Assembly: GCA_030407315.1 (NCBI GenBank)
Contig: JALQPE010002144.1
Location: forward strand, 29,371-93,370
DNA length: 64,000 bases
Direction of reading: 5' to 3'
Source of the DNA: Asparagopsis taxiformis
Taxonomy: Eukaryota; Rhodophyta; Florideophyceae; Bonnemaisoniales; Bonnemaisoniaceae
Made by a program: the position numbers and the translations under genes. Below, piece by piece: positions 19,003 through 28,967 of this stretch. The notes below the pieces were generated by a model, which was not told the DNA's origin, ran no database searches, and saw nothing but the letters and a program-made list of their open reading frames with translations. Position 1 is the first letter of the stretch. Every line of letters begins with the position of its first letter.

Positions 19003-20607
19003 ATGTTCTGGCCGCGCCCCGCCGAGCAACCAGTCGCCGACGCGCGCGTCGCGTCCAACCGACCTCGTCGTCGTCATCGCGAGCGCACGCCGTGGTATGC
19101 AATGTCCTTTTTCGCGTCGCCATCCGTCCCGACCGCGCGTCTTCGAAAGCGTCGGCGAGCGCGTCCGACGCGTGTGGATCTGTCCCGTCATCTCGCATTG
19201 CCATTATTCGTCGTGTTATTACTGGTGTATCTCGTCGATTTTTTTCAGCTCCTCTATCGACACGACGTCGTCTCGCTACCCGCGACGCATACTCTTGTGT
19301 GGACCAATCTGTCGTCCTCGAATCGCACCCTCCCGTCCCCCATCAATGCCTCCCTCGCATTCCAGCCCTCCCCGCTCCATACCCCCACCCCCGTCCCTTC
19401 CGTGTCGCATGCGCATGTCTTGCCGTCTGTGCCGATGAATAACAATATGCACCAGTTGCAGGTGCCCGAGAATGTGGGTCGTTTGGATCTAGTGCAGGTG
19501 AAGGCCTATTATCGCAAGTTGGCGCAGGCATATTTGCAGACGTTTTCGCACGGCATTTATCGTCAGATGTACTTTGATATTCTGCGTCGACGCACGTACG
19601 CCCTGACGCCACCAGGCGCTAATAAGGGTATTCAAACCATTCTCTTTCAGATTATTGACAACAAGGTGTACATGATGGATCCGTATGAAGTGCCGCGCAA
19701 TTCCAAGCCCTTTTATCGCGCGCGTATCAACCAGATCATCTGGCTGCTGTCCAAGCTCGTCGCCGCTGGCCGTCTGAGAAACACAGAGTTTCTGGTCGCC
19801 ATTCACGATTGCGTGCAGACCGTCAATAAGAACCATACGTATCGTGGCGCGCACTTCCAGGAATCCAATCCGACCTTTACCATTGTTTCGTGCAACTTTT
19901 CCGACAACATCCCGTTCCCGATGTGGGAGGGCACCAAGCGCCGCGGCGGCGGCCTCGTCGATTGGGACGATACCATTGCACAGTATCGCCAGGACAATGT
20001 GCCGTGGAAGATGAAACAGGATCGTGCCGTGTTTCGCGGCGGTAATCGTCCCAGCATGTTCTTTCGCAACAAAAGCGACGCAGATTTGCACTGCCATGAC
20101 GTCGGCAGGACCCGCCTCCAGTATCTGTCCAAGCAGGTCCCCGACGTGCTCGACGTGTCCATTGGCGGTACCTGCGGCGGCGTGCGCTCCAGGTTGAAAC
20201 GTCTCGAGCCCAGCGAGCATCATCGGTACAAGTATATCTTGTATGCCGAGGGAAATTGTATGTGGGCCGATCGTACCAGGCAGCAGATGTTTGGGCCATC
20301 GACGATTATCAAGCAGCAGACGCCGTGCGGTCAGTTTTTTGAGCCGCTTATGAAGCCGTTTGTGCACTACATTCCGACCGATTTCTTCTTCGCCGACACC
20401 ATTGATCGCGTCAAATGGGCGCGCCAGAACGACGATAGAGCGCAGCAGATTGTTAAGAACGCCAATGAGTTTGGCAACAACTTTCTCACCCTGGCCGGCA
20501 TTGAAGCATATGTCGAGGTTTTATTGGACGAGTATACTACCCTGTTGGTGGAGCCCGACATCAAGCTGGAGACGGGTGCTATAGAGGTTACAAATAAGCG
20601 AGTGTAG
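19003..20607 (+). CDS. CAP10/KDELC-type glycosyltransferase (GT90), type II membrane protein
   Basis: Starting at ATG 19003 (MFWPRPAEQ) the product is 534 residues. A basic N-terminal tail (about 70 residues, many Arg) precedes one membrane anchor (HLALPLFVVLLLVYLVDFFQ), giving a type II Golgi or ER topology. After a Ser/Pro-rich stem the catalytic region starts near residue 165. CAP10 features include VPWKMKQDRAVFRGGNRPSMF, a following RLQYLSKQVPDVLDVSIGG block, YKYILYAEGNCMWADRTRQQ, and the C-terminal FVHYIPTDFF...VKWARQNDDRAQQIVKNANEF segment. GT90 enzymes transfer xylose or glucose to proteins or polysaccharides; the substrate cannot be read here. The frame stays open upstream to 18604, but that part looks non-coding. 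Confidence 0.88.
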   Translation: MFWPRPAEQPVADARVASNRPRRRHRERTPWYAMSFFASPSVPTARLRKRRRARPTRVDLSRHLALPLFVVLLLVYLVDFFQLLYRHDVVSLPATHTLVWTNLSSSNRTLPSPINASLAFQPSPLHTPTPVPSVSHAHVLPSVPMNNNMHQLQVPENVGRLDLVQVKAYYRKLAQAYLQTFSHGIYRQMYFDILRRRTYALTPPGANKGIQTILFQIIDNKVYMMDPYEVPRNSKPFYRARINQIIWLLSKLVAAGRLRNTEFLVAIHDCVQTVNKNHTYRGAHFQESNPTFTIVSCNFSDNIPFPMWEGTKRRGGGLVDWDDTIAQYRQDNVPWKMKQDRAVFRGGNRPSMFFRNKSDADLHCHDVGRTRLQYLSKQVPDVLDVSIGGTCGGVRSRLKRLEPSEHHRYKYILYAEGNCMWADRTRQQMFGPSTIIKQQTPCGQFFEPLMKPFVHYIPTDFFFADTIDRVKWARQNDDRAQQIVKNANEFGNNFLTLAGIEAYVEVLLDEYTTLLVEPDIKLETGAIEVTNKRV

Positions 20608-20745
20608 ATGTGTGTGTGTGTGTGGTGTAAAAGTAGATGTTGACATACTCGATGTGAAACGTTTGCATATGTAAAACGTGGCGACGATTTTCAACCGACT
20701 ACAATTTCCCATCAGCACCCACAACACGGCAAGTCTGGCACGAAA

Positions 20746-21057
20746 ATGTCTCAACCACAGCCACAAGTCATCCACGAGCCCAATCTGCACCGCTTCTCAC
20801 TAACACTTGCCGACGATCCAGAGCCGGCAATTCTCCAATACGAGCCACTAACAAGCGCGTCCCAAACCATCTACGATCTCACGCACACATACGTCCCGCC
20901 CAGCATGCGCGGTAAAGGCGTGGCAGCGCAGCTAGTCAAATACGCGTGTTCATTCGCGCGAAGCAACGACATAAAAATCATTCCGACCTGCACCTACATC
21001 CCGGTGTACCTCAAACGACACCCGTCCGACCTAGACGTTGTGAAACAATCCGACTGA
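20746..21057 (+). CDS. NATD1/YjdJ-like GNAT-fold acetyltransferase
   Basis: A small protein of 103 residues from ATG 20746. It matches the compact one-domain GNAT group: ILQYEPLTSASQTIYDLTHT, then VPPSMRGKGVAAQLVKYAC (the R/Q-x-x-G-x-G/A acetyl-CoA loop, here RGKGVA) and the C-terminal IPTCTYIPVYLKRHPS signature. Length equals that of bacterial YjdJ and animal NATD1. The family's substrate is unsettled. The gene converges on the phosphopantetheinyl transferase, with only 19 bp between their stop codons, so the transcripts probably overlap. Confidence 0.88.
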   Translation: MSQPQPQVIHEPNLHRFSLTLADDPEPAILQYEPLTSASQTIYDLTHTYVPPSMRGKGVAAQLVKYACSFARSNDIKIIPTCTYIPVYLKRHPSDLDVVKQSD

Positions 21058-21076
21058 ATAAACAAAACAACAACAA

Positions 21077-21823
21077 TCACACGTCCCAATCCCTATATTC
21101 CACAACCAGACGCGTTGCGCCCTTTGTCACCATACTCGCAAAATACCCCCCATCCACCTCTACATTATACATGCACCAATCCTCTGCCCGACCGCACGCG
21201 CCATCAACAGCGACCACACCCGGCTCCTCGCCGCACGCGACCTCCACCGACGCCAGACCGGCGCCGATCCCGCCGCCCGTGCATTTCAGAAACGCCTCTT
21301 TCCGCGTCCAGACGCGCATGAACGCTGCGCGGAGCGCGTCGTGGTCGCGAAAGCGCTGCGTCAACTGCGCGTGCTCGCGCGCTGTGAGGCGGCGACGGAG
21401 AAGCGCCTGCAGATTGGACGGTGCGCGGAGTCGATTTTCAATGTCGATACCGACCGATGCCCCGTGCGTCACCGCGATCAGACCGACGTTGGACGTGTGC
21501 GCGACGTTGAATTGCAGCCAATTGTGCGCGCGTGGTAGCGTGGGTTTGCCGCGTCGCTGCGTGTCGAGCGGGACGTCGCCCGCACACATGTGCAGATAAC
21601 CGCCGAGAATCTGGCGTAGCTTGCTGCGACCGGCTTGAAAGCGGTGCCGTTGCGTGCGGTTGGACATCGCGTCCGCGCGACGCCGCTCACCTGCGGAGAG
21701 GACGGCGCGGCTCGTTTCGGTGTCGAGATTCACGCGCCAGATGTGCGCCGCGTTGCGCGGGAGCATTGGGTGGCATGATGTTGGATTGATCCACGCTGTT
21801 GGAGAGGGTTTTGTAAACGTCAT
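21077..21823 (-). CDS. 4'-phosphopantetheinyl transferase (Sfp type)
   Basis: 248 residues from ATG 21823. Sfp-type motifs are in order: LQFNVAHTSN (103-112), VGIDIE (124-129, with the two magnesium-binding acidic residues) and WTRKEAFLKCTGGGI (172-186, the WxxKEAxxK signature). It moves the phosphopantetheine arm of CoA to a serine of acyl or peptidyl carrier proteins, activating fatty acid, polyketide or related synthases. The N terminus shows no strong transit peptide, so the cytosol is likely. The C-terminal third is less conserved, as usual. Confidence 0.92.
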   Translation of the reverse strand: MTFTKPSPTAWINPTSCHPMLPRNAAHIWRVNLDTETSRAVLSAGERRRADAMSNRTQRHRFQAGRSKLRQILGGYLHMCAGDVPLDTQRRGKPTLPRAHNWLQFNVAHTSNVGLIAVTHGASVGIDIENRLRAPSNLQALLRRRLTAREHAQLTQRFRDHDALRAAFMRVWTRKEAFLKCTGGGIGAGLASVEVACGEEPGVVAVDGACGRAEDWCMYNVEVDGGYFASMVTKGATRLVVEYRDWDV

Positions 21824-22472
21824 GGCGGTTTCTTCGCGCGTGGTGGTGACATGGTGGTTTGGTGCATAGGCTTTCCTTGCGGATGGCGCAGATTGCGTCT
21901 AGTTGGATGGTGTAGCTGCCTGGCCCGAATCTTGATGCGGTTGTAGACCCGTTTTGGACCGCTTGGACCTGAACGTATCGATTGTCTCAAGATGTTTGTC
22001 GCACTTGGAATGCGTGTTCATCGTCATCAGGTTGAAGAGGACGCGCGTTGGCATGCGTGCACGACTGTGATTGTATCTGGGAAAACCATCCGGTCCTTCG
22101 TAGCATACTCTTGTGTTGTAAACAAGCCAAAGTAAACGGCTTTTGAGCGCCACCGTTCAATTGCAATTGTAGACATTGCTGCACTCAAGTTGCGAATGCA
22201 ATACAAGGTTTTGGCTGTAAATTCCCACCCGACCCGACACATGAGTGCCTTGCTTATCTCCGATGTTGCCTGATGGACATGCACCAGACGTTACGATATA
22301 TCATGAAACAACCTTCCACGCGGGCTAGTTGTTGTAAAGTACGCGTACATGTCCATATAAAACGTCACACAACATATGTGTCCACAATTCCGAAAGCAAC
22401 CGGTAAAGTTTAGTGCATCGACTCTAAATTATATCCACCCCTACTAGTGTGAACACAAACGGGATAGAATCA
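21824..22472. other. Intergenic, promoter side of the PPTase gene
   Basis: 649 bp between the start of the phosphopantetheinyl transferase and the stop of the TMEM53-like gene, both on the minus strand. Short frames only. No repeat or RNA gene is seen. Confidence 0.5.
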
Positions 22473-23366
22473 CTATTGATTTACATCAGACGGTAATCTC
22501 CAAGGCGGCAATCCACAACGTTCTCTGTACACATTGATGCCCCACTCATTAACGCCTCTAATAGCCTCGACATACTTCCCCGGATGCTTCCTGAGCAACA
22601 TAACATGCGGCGCATCTTCGACGCGAAACACTCGCACTTGCTTCCCCTTTGCCGTTCTCTCCTCCACGAGTGCGTCGATCATCTCATGGTCGGTGAGACG
22701 ATCCGCCGTCGAGTACAGATACAACTCCGGAGCACGATAATCCGCCTCACGCAACGCATCCCAGAACATGCGCGGCACATCTCCATAAATCAGCGTACGA
22801 AGCGCGCACATGGCTGCGAAAAGCGCCGACACAATCATCTGCAGCAACCCCTCTGGCACTGCCATGCCCTCGTTCAGCGCACGCGCACCGAGATACACAT
22901 GCTGATAGCAAGGCGCCGAGTCGAAGATGATGCCGGCCATGGCATCGCCGACCGTCTTCACGGCCGGTTCGTCGTCGGCCATGATGACGTCACGATGGCC
23001 ACCGGCGAACATCTCTGCGAGATGCGGCGCGGATACGGCGCCGCCATTAGAAAAGTTCATAAACACGATACCGCCGGCCGTCAGACGCTCGTCGGACGCC
23101 ACGATGCGAATTACGGATAGGATGAATACCGCTACTGTGCGAGAGCTTAGAGCGAATATCACCGAGGGTGGCGCGATCAATTGCACGCTGTTGTATCCCA
23201 TCGCCTCGAATATGCAACGATATTTGGCTACGTTGCGATGCTGCGCACCCAGCCAGCCTTGGAGCACGACGGTCGGTGGCGCGCCTCGTGGCGCGTTGGA
23301 TGTAGTCGTTTGGACGCGGATGAATACATCGTCACCAGAACTCGTTTTCTTCTTGTATTCCTCCAT
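22473..23366 (-). CDS. TMEM53/DUF829-family alpha/beta-hydrolase-like protein
   Basis: 297 residues from ATG 23366. The opening strand TVVLQGWLGAQHRNVAKYRC (32-51) is the family signature (GW.GA...KY). MNFSNGGA (103-110) gives the nucleophile elbow with Ser106, YLYSTADRLTDH the acid position, and EDAPHVMLLRKHPGKY the histidine. This is the complete layout of DUF829/TMEM53, a family found in animals, fungi and plants. TMEM53 is reported at the nuclear envelope in mammals; the function here is unknown. It is divergent from VPS51, with 320 bp between starts. Confidence 0.85.
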   Translation of the reverse strand: MEEYKKKTSSGDDVFIRVQTTTSNAPRGAPPTVVLQGWLGAQHRNVAKYRCIFEAMGYNSVQLIAPPSVIFALSSRTVAVFILSVIRIVASDERLTAGGIVFMNFSNGGAVSAPHLAEMFAGGHRDVIMADDEPAVKTVGDAMAGIIFDSAPCYQHVYLGARALNEGMAVPEGLLQMIVSALFAAMCALRTLIYGDVPRMFWDALREADYRAPELYLYSTADRLTDHEMIDALVEERTAKGKQVRVFRVEDAPHVMLLRKHPGKYVEAIRGVNEWGINVYRERCGLPPWRLPSDVNQ

Positions 23367-23686
23367 GCTGCTGCCGCATTGCAGACGGAATATGATGTGA
23401 TGCGAGACGAGACGAGACGATGCAGTTAGCGATTGAGGAGCACTGCCGCAATTGATGGCATCATCCGTGTTGCGTGATGTCCAATGTATAGATGGATTGA
23501 GAGGCGGTTTGGTTCACTGTCGTTCCCAATTTTCAACTCGGGCCCTGGAGTCCGGTCCGAAAGGGAATTTCTTGATTGTGTCACGAAAGGTCACGCTGTT
23601 ATGCCCTGTCACTCTCCTGCCATTACATAACACTTCTTCATCCGCCCCTACTTGCGACCTTTCACATTTACTACAATCTCACCAAC
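23367..23686. promoter_or_regulatory. Divergent promoter region, TMEM53-like / VPS51
   Basis: 320 bp between the two ATGs. No TATA box is obvious on either side. The reading frame of VPS51 is open back to 23576, but those residues are not conserved. Confidence 0.35.
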
Positions 23687-25450
23687 ATGGCAGAACAACC
23701 TCCGACTCGCGCTCGACGAAACTCCAATCTATCCGCCTACTACGGATTGTCCAAATCCAATTCAAACACATCTGAAACAGCATTGCCTCAAACTCGCGAA
23801 CAAGCACTGGCTCACGCCACCCATCTCACGAAAACGCTTTCCCTAACGCAACTACTTCAGCACTCCCAAAAACTGCGCAAAGACTCTGAAAAGCTACAAA
23901 CCTCGCTGCACACATCGATCCACTCCGTCTACACCAATCTCAGTGCAGCATCACAAGCGGCATCCGAGGCGCGCCTCCAAGCCGAAACCCTTCTCGCAGA
24001 CACCAGCGTCGTATCGGCAGTGCAGCAAGCTTCAAAGCTCGCCAATGATCTCAACGAACGTCTGGCGCCATCGCGCGCACTCATCGATCAACTGGAAGCG
24101 TCTCGCACTCTAACCCTACTTCTCACGGCAGCCAAACAGCTCACAACCGCTCTCCCCGTCGATTATCGCGCACTAGTCGACCTGTGCACCGACCCGCTCA
24201 ATGCGCAAACGCGTCTGTTTCGCACAGCAGCGCGTACATCGATGGTTCTCTCCGCGCTGTCGTCCCTACCCGATGCGTCGCAACCGTTCCAATCGGCGGA
24301 GAGACTGCTCCGCGACGCGGCAACGGCAGTTCGTGACGATCTGTCTACGCGCTCGCCGGAGGATATGGACGCGCTTTCAATTGAGGACAGTATTCGACTA
24401 CGAAGTTTATTGGGCGAACAGCCGTCATTACTGAAGCAGGCATTTTTCAAACGTGCCGCACATACCATTCTCAAAGAACGACCCGTCGTGTCCGCGAGCG
24501 CGCTTCATCGCGCGATGATGCATGTCGTATTCGCGACGGAGGATTCATTGCGCGCGTTACGTGCCGCCGCCGATACGTACCGTTCGCTTTTCGGCGAGAC
24601 GGACGCGCGGAACGACGACATCTGGGCGGACTTTGTGGTCTGGACGGCCGATATGGCGGAGGAGACTGTGGGGACGCGTGTGAGGTCTGCGTTGCGCGAA
24701 GCGGATTTGGGGGATAGGGAAGGCGTTGAGAGGTGTTTGGACGCGCTGAAAGAGTTGGAAAAGGCGGCGGGTTCGGTCGATGACGTCGTCGGGGAGGTGT
24801 TTGTGGAGATTGCACAGCTCCTGGCGGATGATCTGCGGGAAAGTGTTCTAGAAGTTTCGAGACGACGATGGCGCTGTGCTGTGGATGCCGTTGGAGATGC
24901 GGGTGATGGACGCGCGCGTGAGAGGATGGCGGAGTTGATGGGCGTCGTGGACGCGGATGTTGTGGACGCTGTTGGCGCTTATGTTGTGGAAAACGCGGAT
25001 GGAGTACGTGGATGCGCGAGAGGGGCGTGGATTTGTCGGGAGCTTGCGGCGGAATGGAGACGTGAGGAATTGGCGGATGCTGCAAAGGTGTTGGCGGATA
25101 GGTTTAGAGGGACGGTTTATGAGAGGATTGAGGATATGGTGTGCGTGGAAGAGGTGGATGTAGATGGTGTTGTGGGGTTTGTTAAGGAGGCGCAGATTGT
25201 TGCGGCGGAATGTGGGATTACGGTGTTGGAGATTGGTCAGGGACTGCATGAGGAGCTATTGGGGGAACGGAGAGGTGTCGAGGCGATTAGGGTTGCCTGG
25301 ACGGAATATGTGCGAAAAGGGGCGTTTTCTGAGCATGAAGTGCAGAGCATTAAAGGATATGTGGCAGGGGTTGGGAGCGGGATTGGAATTGATGGTGAGC
25401 TGGATGTGGTGGGTGTGGCGGCCGAGGAGAGGCGTTTACATGATGAGTAA
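23687..25450 (+). CDS. VPS51: Vps51-like tethering complex subunit (GARP/EARP)
   Basis: 587 residues from ATG 23687 (MAEQPPTRARR). The N terminus has the Vps51 signature: a short basic tail leading into NLSAYYGLS, the conserved YYGL motif, then after a linker a long helical region (SLTQLLQHSQKLRKDSEKLQ, TSLHTSIHSVYTNLSAASQA) that corresponds to the family's coiled coil. The rest is alpha-helical and rich in Ala, Leu and charged residues, as in CATCHR tethering proteins. Vps51 joins Vps52-54 at the trans-Golgi to capture endosome-derived vesicles through t-SNAREs. Family members range from about 160 residues in yeast to 780 in mammals. There is no intron. The C-terminal half is poorly conserved, so the assignment rests on the N terminus. 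Confidence 0.72.
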   Translation: MAEQPPTRARRNSNLSAYYGLSKSNSNTSETALPQTREQALAHATHLTKTLSLTQLLQHSQKLRKDSEKLQTSLHTSIHSVYTNLSAASQAASEARLQAETLLADTSVVSAVQQASKLANDLNERLAPSRALIDQLEASRTLTLLLTAAKQLTTALPVDYRALVDLCTDPLNAQTRLFRTAARTSMVLSALSSLPDASQPFQSAERLLRDAATAVRDDLSTRSPEDMDALSIEDSIRLRSLLGEQPSLLKQAFFKRAAHTILKERPVVSASALHRAMMHVVFATEDSLRALRAAADTYRSLFGETDARNDDIWADFVVWTADMAEETVGTRVRSALREADLGDREGVERCLDALKELEKAAGSVDDVVGEVFVEIAQLLADDLRESVLEVSRRRWRCAVDAVGDAGDGRARERMAELMGVVDADVVDAVGAYVVENADGVRGCARGAWICRELAAEWRREELADAAKVLADRFRGTVYERIEDMVCVEEVDVDGVVGFVKEAQIVAAECGITVLEIGQGLHEELLGERRGVEAIRVAWTEYVRKGAFSEHEVQSIKGYVAGVGSGIGIDGELDVVGVAAEERRLHDE

Positions 25451-25853
25451 GTTTAAAGCTGTCAAGGAGCAAGTGGCTTGTTTGCGAATGGAATTGTTGT
25501 ACGTGCGTGTTTAGACGACGACGGAGGCGATTGTGCATTGACGGCGTATGGCATTTGGTAAGCGGGCGCGGGCGGGCGGGCGGACGGGATGGAGGAGGTT
25601 GCAACGCCAGCACTGGCAGAAACATGGCGGATGTGACAATCAGATATTCGTGTAATTGACAACCAATCAGAAGTGTTGAGAAATGTATACAGCAATTATC
25701 AAAGTGCCAGCTGGGCCGTGGCAGAATCCAACAATCTGCGTCGTCAGCAGAACACTCATGCCGGCGTAGAAAGAGTCGAAGCGACTATATCTACGTACCA
25801 TCGCCTCCTTTATCGCCGTCTCCATCATTGCAACCGTCTTCTATCTCCCAAAC
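25451..25853. other. Intergenic, promoter of the phosphate translocator
   Basis: 403 bp. An AACCAATCAG element (CCAAT type) near 25663-25672 lies about 185 bp upstream of the translocator ATG. It begins with a GCGGGCGGGCGGGCGG run around 25560-25580. No gene is seen. Confidence 0.4.
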
Positions 25854-27045
25854 ATGTCAGCATTCATCGCACCGACGGCATCGTTTACGGCGCGTCGCGC
25901 CACCACGCACGCCGTGAGTTCGTTTGCACCGCGCTGGGCGCCGCGTGTTTCGCAATGTGCTCGTCTACCACGCATGGAAACGGTGCGGGTGACCAAGATG
26001 GTGGCGGATGAGGCGGCTGCACCGAGCGCCGGTGTCGGATCGCCCGACAAGATTCTTGGTATTTCGAAGAACACGGCCACAATTGGCTTGCTCTTCTTCC
26101 TTTGGTATCTGTTCAATATCATTTTCAATATTATGAATAAACGAGTGCTCAACGCTTGGTCCAACCCATGGATCTTATCGACGGTGCAGCTGGGCGTCGG
26201 ATCCATCATGGTCTTGACGCAATGGCTGCTGGGCCTTCAAAAGCGGCCCAACGTGTCGCCCAAGCTGCTCAAGGCGATGTTCCTACCGACACTGAGCCAT
26301 TTGGTCGGACATGTCAGCACGTAAGTTGAAGCACGCATTGCATCGGTGGATGCAGGGAGCAACTTTCTAACCCAAATCGTCGTGTAGATGCATTTCGTTC
26401 TCCTATGTGGCGGTGAGTTTCTCGCACATTGTCAAGGCATGCGAGCCGGCGTTTGGGGCGCTTGGATCGGCGCTTGTGCTCGGCGAAGTGTATTCGCCGG
26501 GTGTGTATGCAACGCTTCTACCGATTATCTCAGGAGTGGCATTGTCAGCGGTGACACAGTTGCAATTCTCGTGGCCCGGTTTTCTATTCGCCATGCTTTC
26601 CAACGTGGCGTTTGCATCGCGCAATATCTTCTCCAAGATGACGATGGGCGAGTTTAAGAAGGACGAGACGCTGTCGCCGCAGAACATTTACGGCATTATG
26701 TCGGTGATGGCGCTATTGATCGAGCTGCCATTTGCATTGGCGATCGAGGGATTGCCGATGCTGCCGTCTGCACGCATCGGATATCTGTTGGCGGGATCGG
26801 GCGTGTTCTACACGCTGTACAATACGGTTTCGTTCATGGCGTTGGGACGCACAGGGGTAGTGACGCATGCAGTGGGTAACATTCTCAAACGGGCATCGGT
26901 GATTGTGGTATCCATTATGGTGTTCCGCACACCGATCAAACTTTTGAACGGTATCGGTATGGTTGTGGCATTGCTAGGCACGATGCTCTATTCGTTGGTG
27001 AAGCAGCGATTCATGGCCAAGCAAAAAGCGAACAAGGCGGCATAG
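25854..27045 (+). CDS. Plastid triose-phosphate/phosphate translocator (TPT/PPT family)
   Basis: Two exons, 25854-26320 and 26388-27045, give 374 residues. The 67-nt intron (26321-26387) begins GTAAGT, has a CTAAC branch-like site and ends GTGTAG; joining them restores the GHVSTCISFSYVAVSF helix. Residues 1-60 form a transit peptide (MSAFIAPTASFTARR) with early Phe residues, as in red algae and glaucophytes. The mature part has about ten membrane helices with family blocks: NIIFNIMNKRVLNAWSNPW, SHIVKACEPAFGALGSALVL, SAVTQLQFSWPGFLFAMLSN, FASRNIFSKMTM and the C-terminal GRTGVVTHAVGNILKRASVI with its conserved Lys-Arg. It exchanges phosphate for triose- or phosphoenolpyruvate-type sugars across the plastid envelope. 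Which substrate cannot be settled by eye. Confidence 0.93.
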
Positions 27046-27430
27046 ACAAAGGTAGCAGTATGCATTTTTGTAAAGACAAGCAAGAAAGGATGCAAGCCAG
27101 TTGGGTGACGTTGAATAGGTTACGTATCGGTTGGCGATTGGCAAACTAAAAACGGACAACAATTTGAAATATTTGCACAATTATTAATGGAACGCCTCCA
27201 TTTTCCAACCAAATCCGAGCAACTCAACCACTCATGCAATCATATGTGGGAAGACGGCAGCTCAACATCGATCAACCGTCATTTGATTGGCGACTCTCTA
27301 CTCAACTCTCTCCTACTCTCGATCGTTTGTTGAGAGCTCGTGTGTGCCAAGCACTCCCACGTCCGCTCCCCATCCATCCCCGTCTGCCCCGGTACACACT
27401 AGACACCAACCAGCGCCCCGGCCCTCTCCG
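27046..27430. other. Intergenic, promoter of the GST-like gene
   Basis: 385 bp between two genes on the same strand. A TTTGATTGGCG element (reverse CCAAT) is at about 27282-27292. The frame of the next gene is open upstream to a TTG at 27287, without conservation. Confidence 0.4.
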
Positions 27431-28890
27431 ATGCTACCGTCATCCGCGGCCTTCGTCAACACCGCCGCTCTCAGACCGTTCGCCATCACCACGTCGCAAC
27501 AGCTCGCCTCCCGCGCCCTCGCCCGCCGTCCTCCCCGGCCGCCGCGTCCAGCCCCGCGAACGACGCAATGCACCATGAGCACCGCCGCCACTTCCTCCTG
27601 GGAAAAGCTCTCCGCCTTCATCATCGAGCCCGACTTCTATAATGGCCCCAATTGCATGACGCCCACCAAGACCCTCGAGGCCGTCCGCCTCTTTGGCGAG
27701 AAGCGCGCCGACGTGCGCATCATCTTTTACCGCGACCACGCAAACTGGTGCCCCTACTGCCACAAGGTGCAGCTCCTGCTCGAAGCCAAGAGGGTGCCCT
27801 ACATTGTCAAGAAGGTCAATATGAAGTGCTATGGTAAAAAGGCCGAGGAGTTTTTAAAGCTCGTCCCGTCCGGATTGCTGCCCGTCATTCAGCTCGACGG
27901 TAAGATTATCACAGAGTCTATGGATATTATGTTTCTCATCGAGGACACCTTCCAGGTTCCGTACAAGAGAATGATCCCCACCGATGATAACGACATGATG
28001 CAGGCCTTTCATCGTTTCATTCGACTCGAACGTGTGCTCATGGGTGCATGGCTCGGCTGTCTACGCGGGCCTATGGCCCAGCAAGAGCGTGGAGTTGAGC
28101 CGCTCGTGGAGACGCTCAAGATTTTGGAAGCCTCGCTCGGCGAGTTTGCCGGACCCTATTTTTATCCAGGTCCCGAACCGTCGTTTGTTGACATCAATTT
28201 TTGTAAGTTGCCCCTCCTCTGCCGCCCACTCACCTTTGCCCAACCTCACTAACACCACTTGTTCATGTATGCTCGTTTCTCTATGCAGCCTCGCTCCTTG
28301 AAAGATCGCGTTCGTCTCTCAAATATTGGAGAAGCTTTGATATCACAGAGGGTCGGCCAAATCTGAAGAGATGGTTTGAGGCGTGGGAGTGTTGGAGCCC
28401 GGCCATGTATTTGAGAAGCGATGATTGGACACATATTGGCGCTTTACCGCCACAAATCGGTCCTGTACGATTTACAAAAACGCGCAGTCCGCAATCGTTG
28501 GGTGTCGAGACCTCTCGAAAGTTTCACATGCTCAATGACGGTCCCGAGCGTAGATTAGAGAGAAACCAGGCAGCGGCCGCAATTTGTAGAAATCATGACA
28601 TTGTAGTCAAGGACGCCATTCGTGGTGGAAAGGTCCCAGAGACTGACCACATATATGTTGACAAGGCGTTCCGCATCCTCGCCGCCGTGCTCTTCAATCC
28701 CGACATTCTGGAAAAGCTCGAGGAGCAAGCAAAGGTGGAAATCCCCGTACGTGCATGGAAAATTATCGGCGACGCCGTTCGCTTTGAGCGAGCACGATGT
28801 TGTGCACCGCGTGACATGTCCATTCGTGCGATGGAGCAATTTGCTGGAGCCATTAATTGGTTCCTAGGCACATTGAAGCAAGAACTGTAA
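27431..28890 (+). CDS. Plastid-directed glutathione S-transferase-fold protein
   Basis: Exons 27431-28202 and 28289-28890 encode 457 residues. The 86-nt intron (GTAAGT to ATGCAG, with a CTAAC branch-like site) sits after VDINF and the second exon continues SSLLERSRSSLKYW in frame. The start is ATG 27431; the frame reaches further only to TTG. Residues 1-50 resemble a transit peptide (LPSSAAFVNTAALRPF, Arg/Pro-rich). The N-terminal thioredoxin-like domain has RDHANWCPYCHKVQLLLEAK with a CPYC site, LVPSGLLPVIQLDG and the ITESMDIMFLIED glutathione-binding turn. The helical C-terminal domain follows. The last 150 residues extend beyond a standard GST (about 220 residues) and are unfamiliar. CPYC suggests thiol transferase or dehydroascorbate/deglutathionylation chemistry. 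Confidence 0.82.
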
Positions 28891-28967
28891 AAGCCAAGTT
28901 CATTGTGTTGATACCAGTATCCTAGCAGCACACCACGTTTAAACTGAAATTTCATTTGGCTGCCTCT

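Noticed and set aside
19489..20367. 292-codon minus-strand frame in the GT90 gene
   Set aside because: Antisense shadow; the plus frame has the CAP10 motifs.
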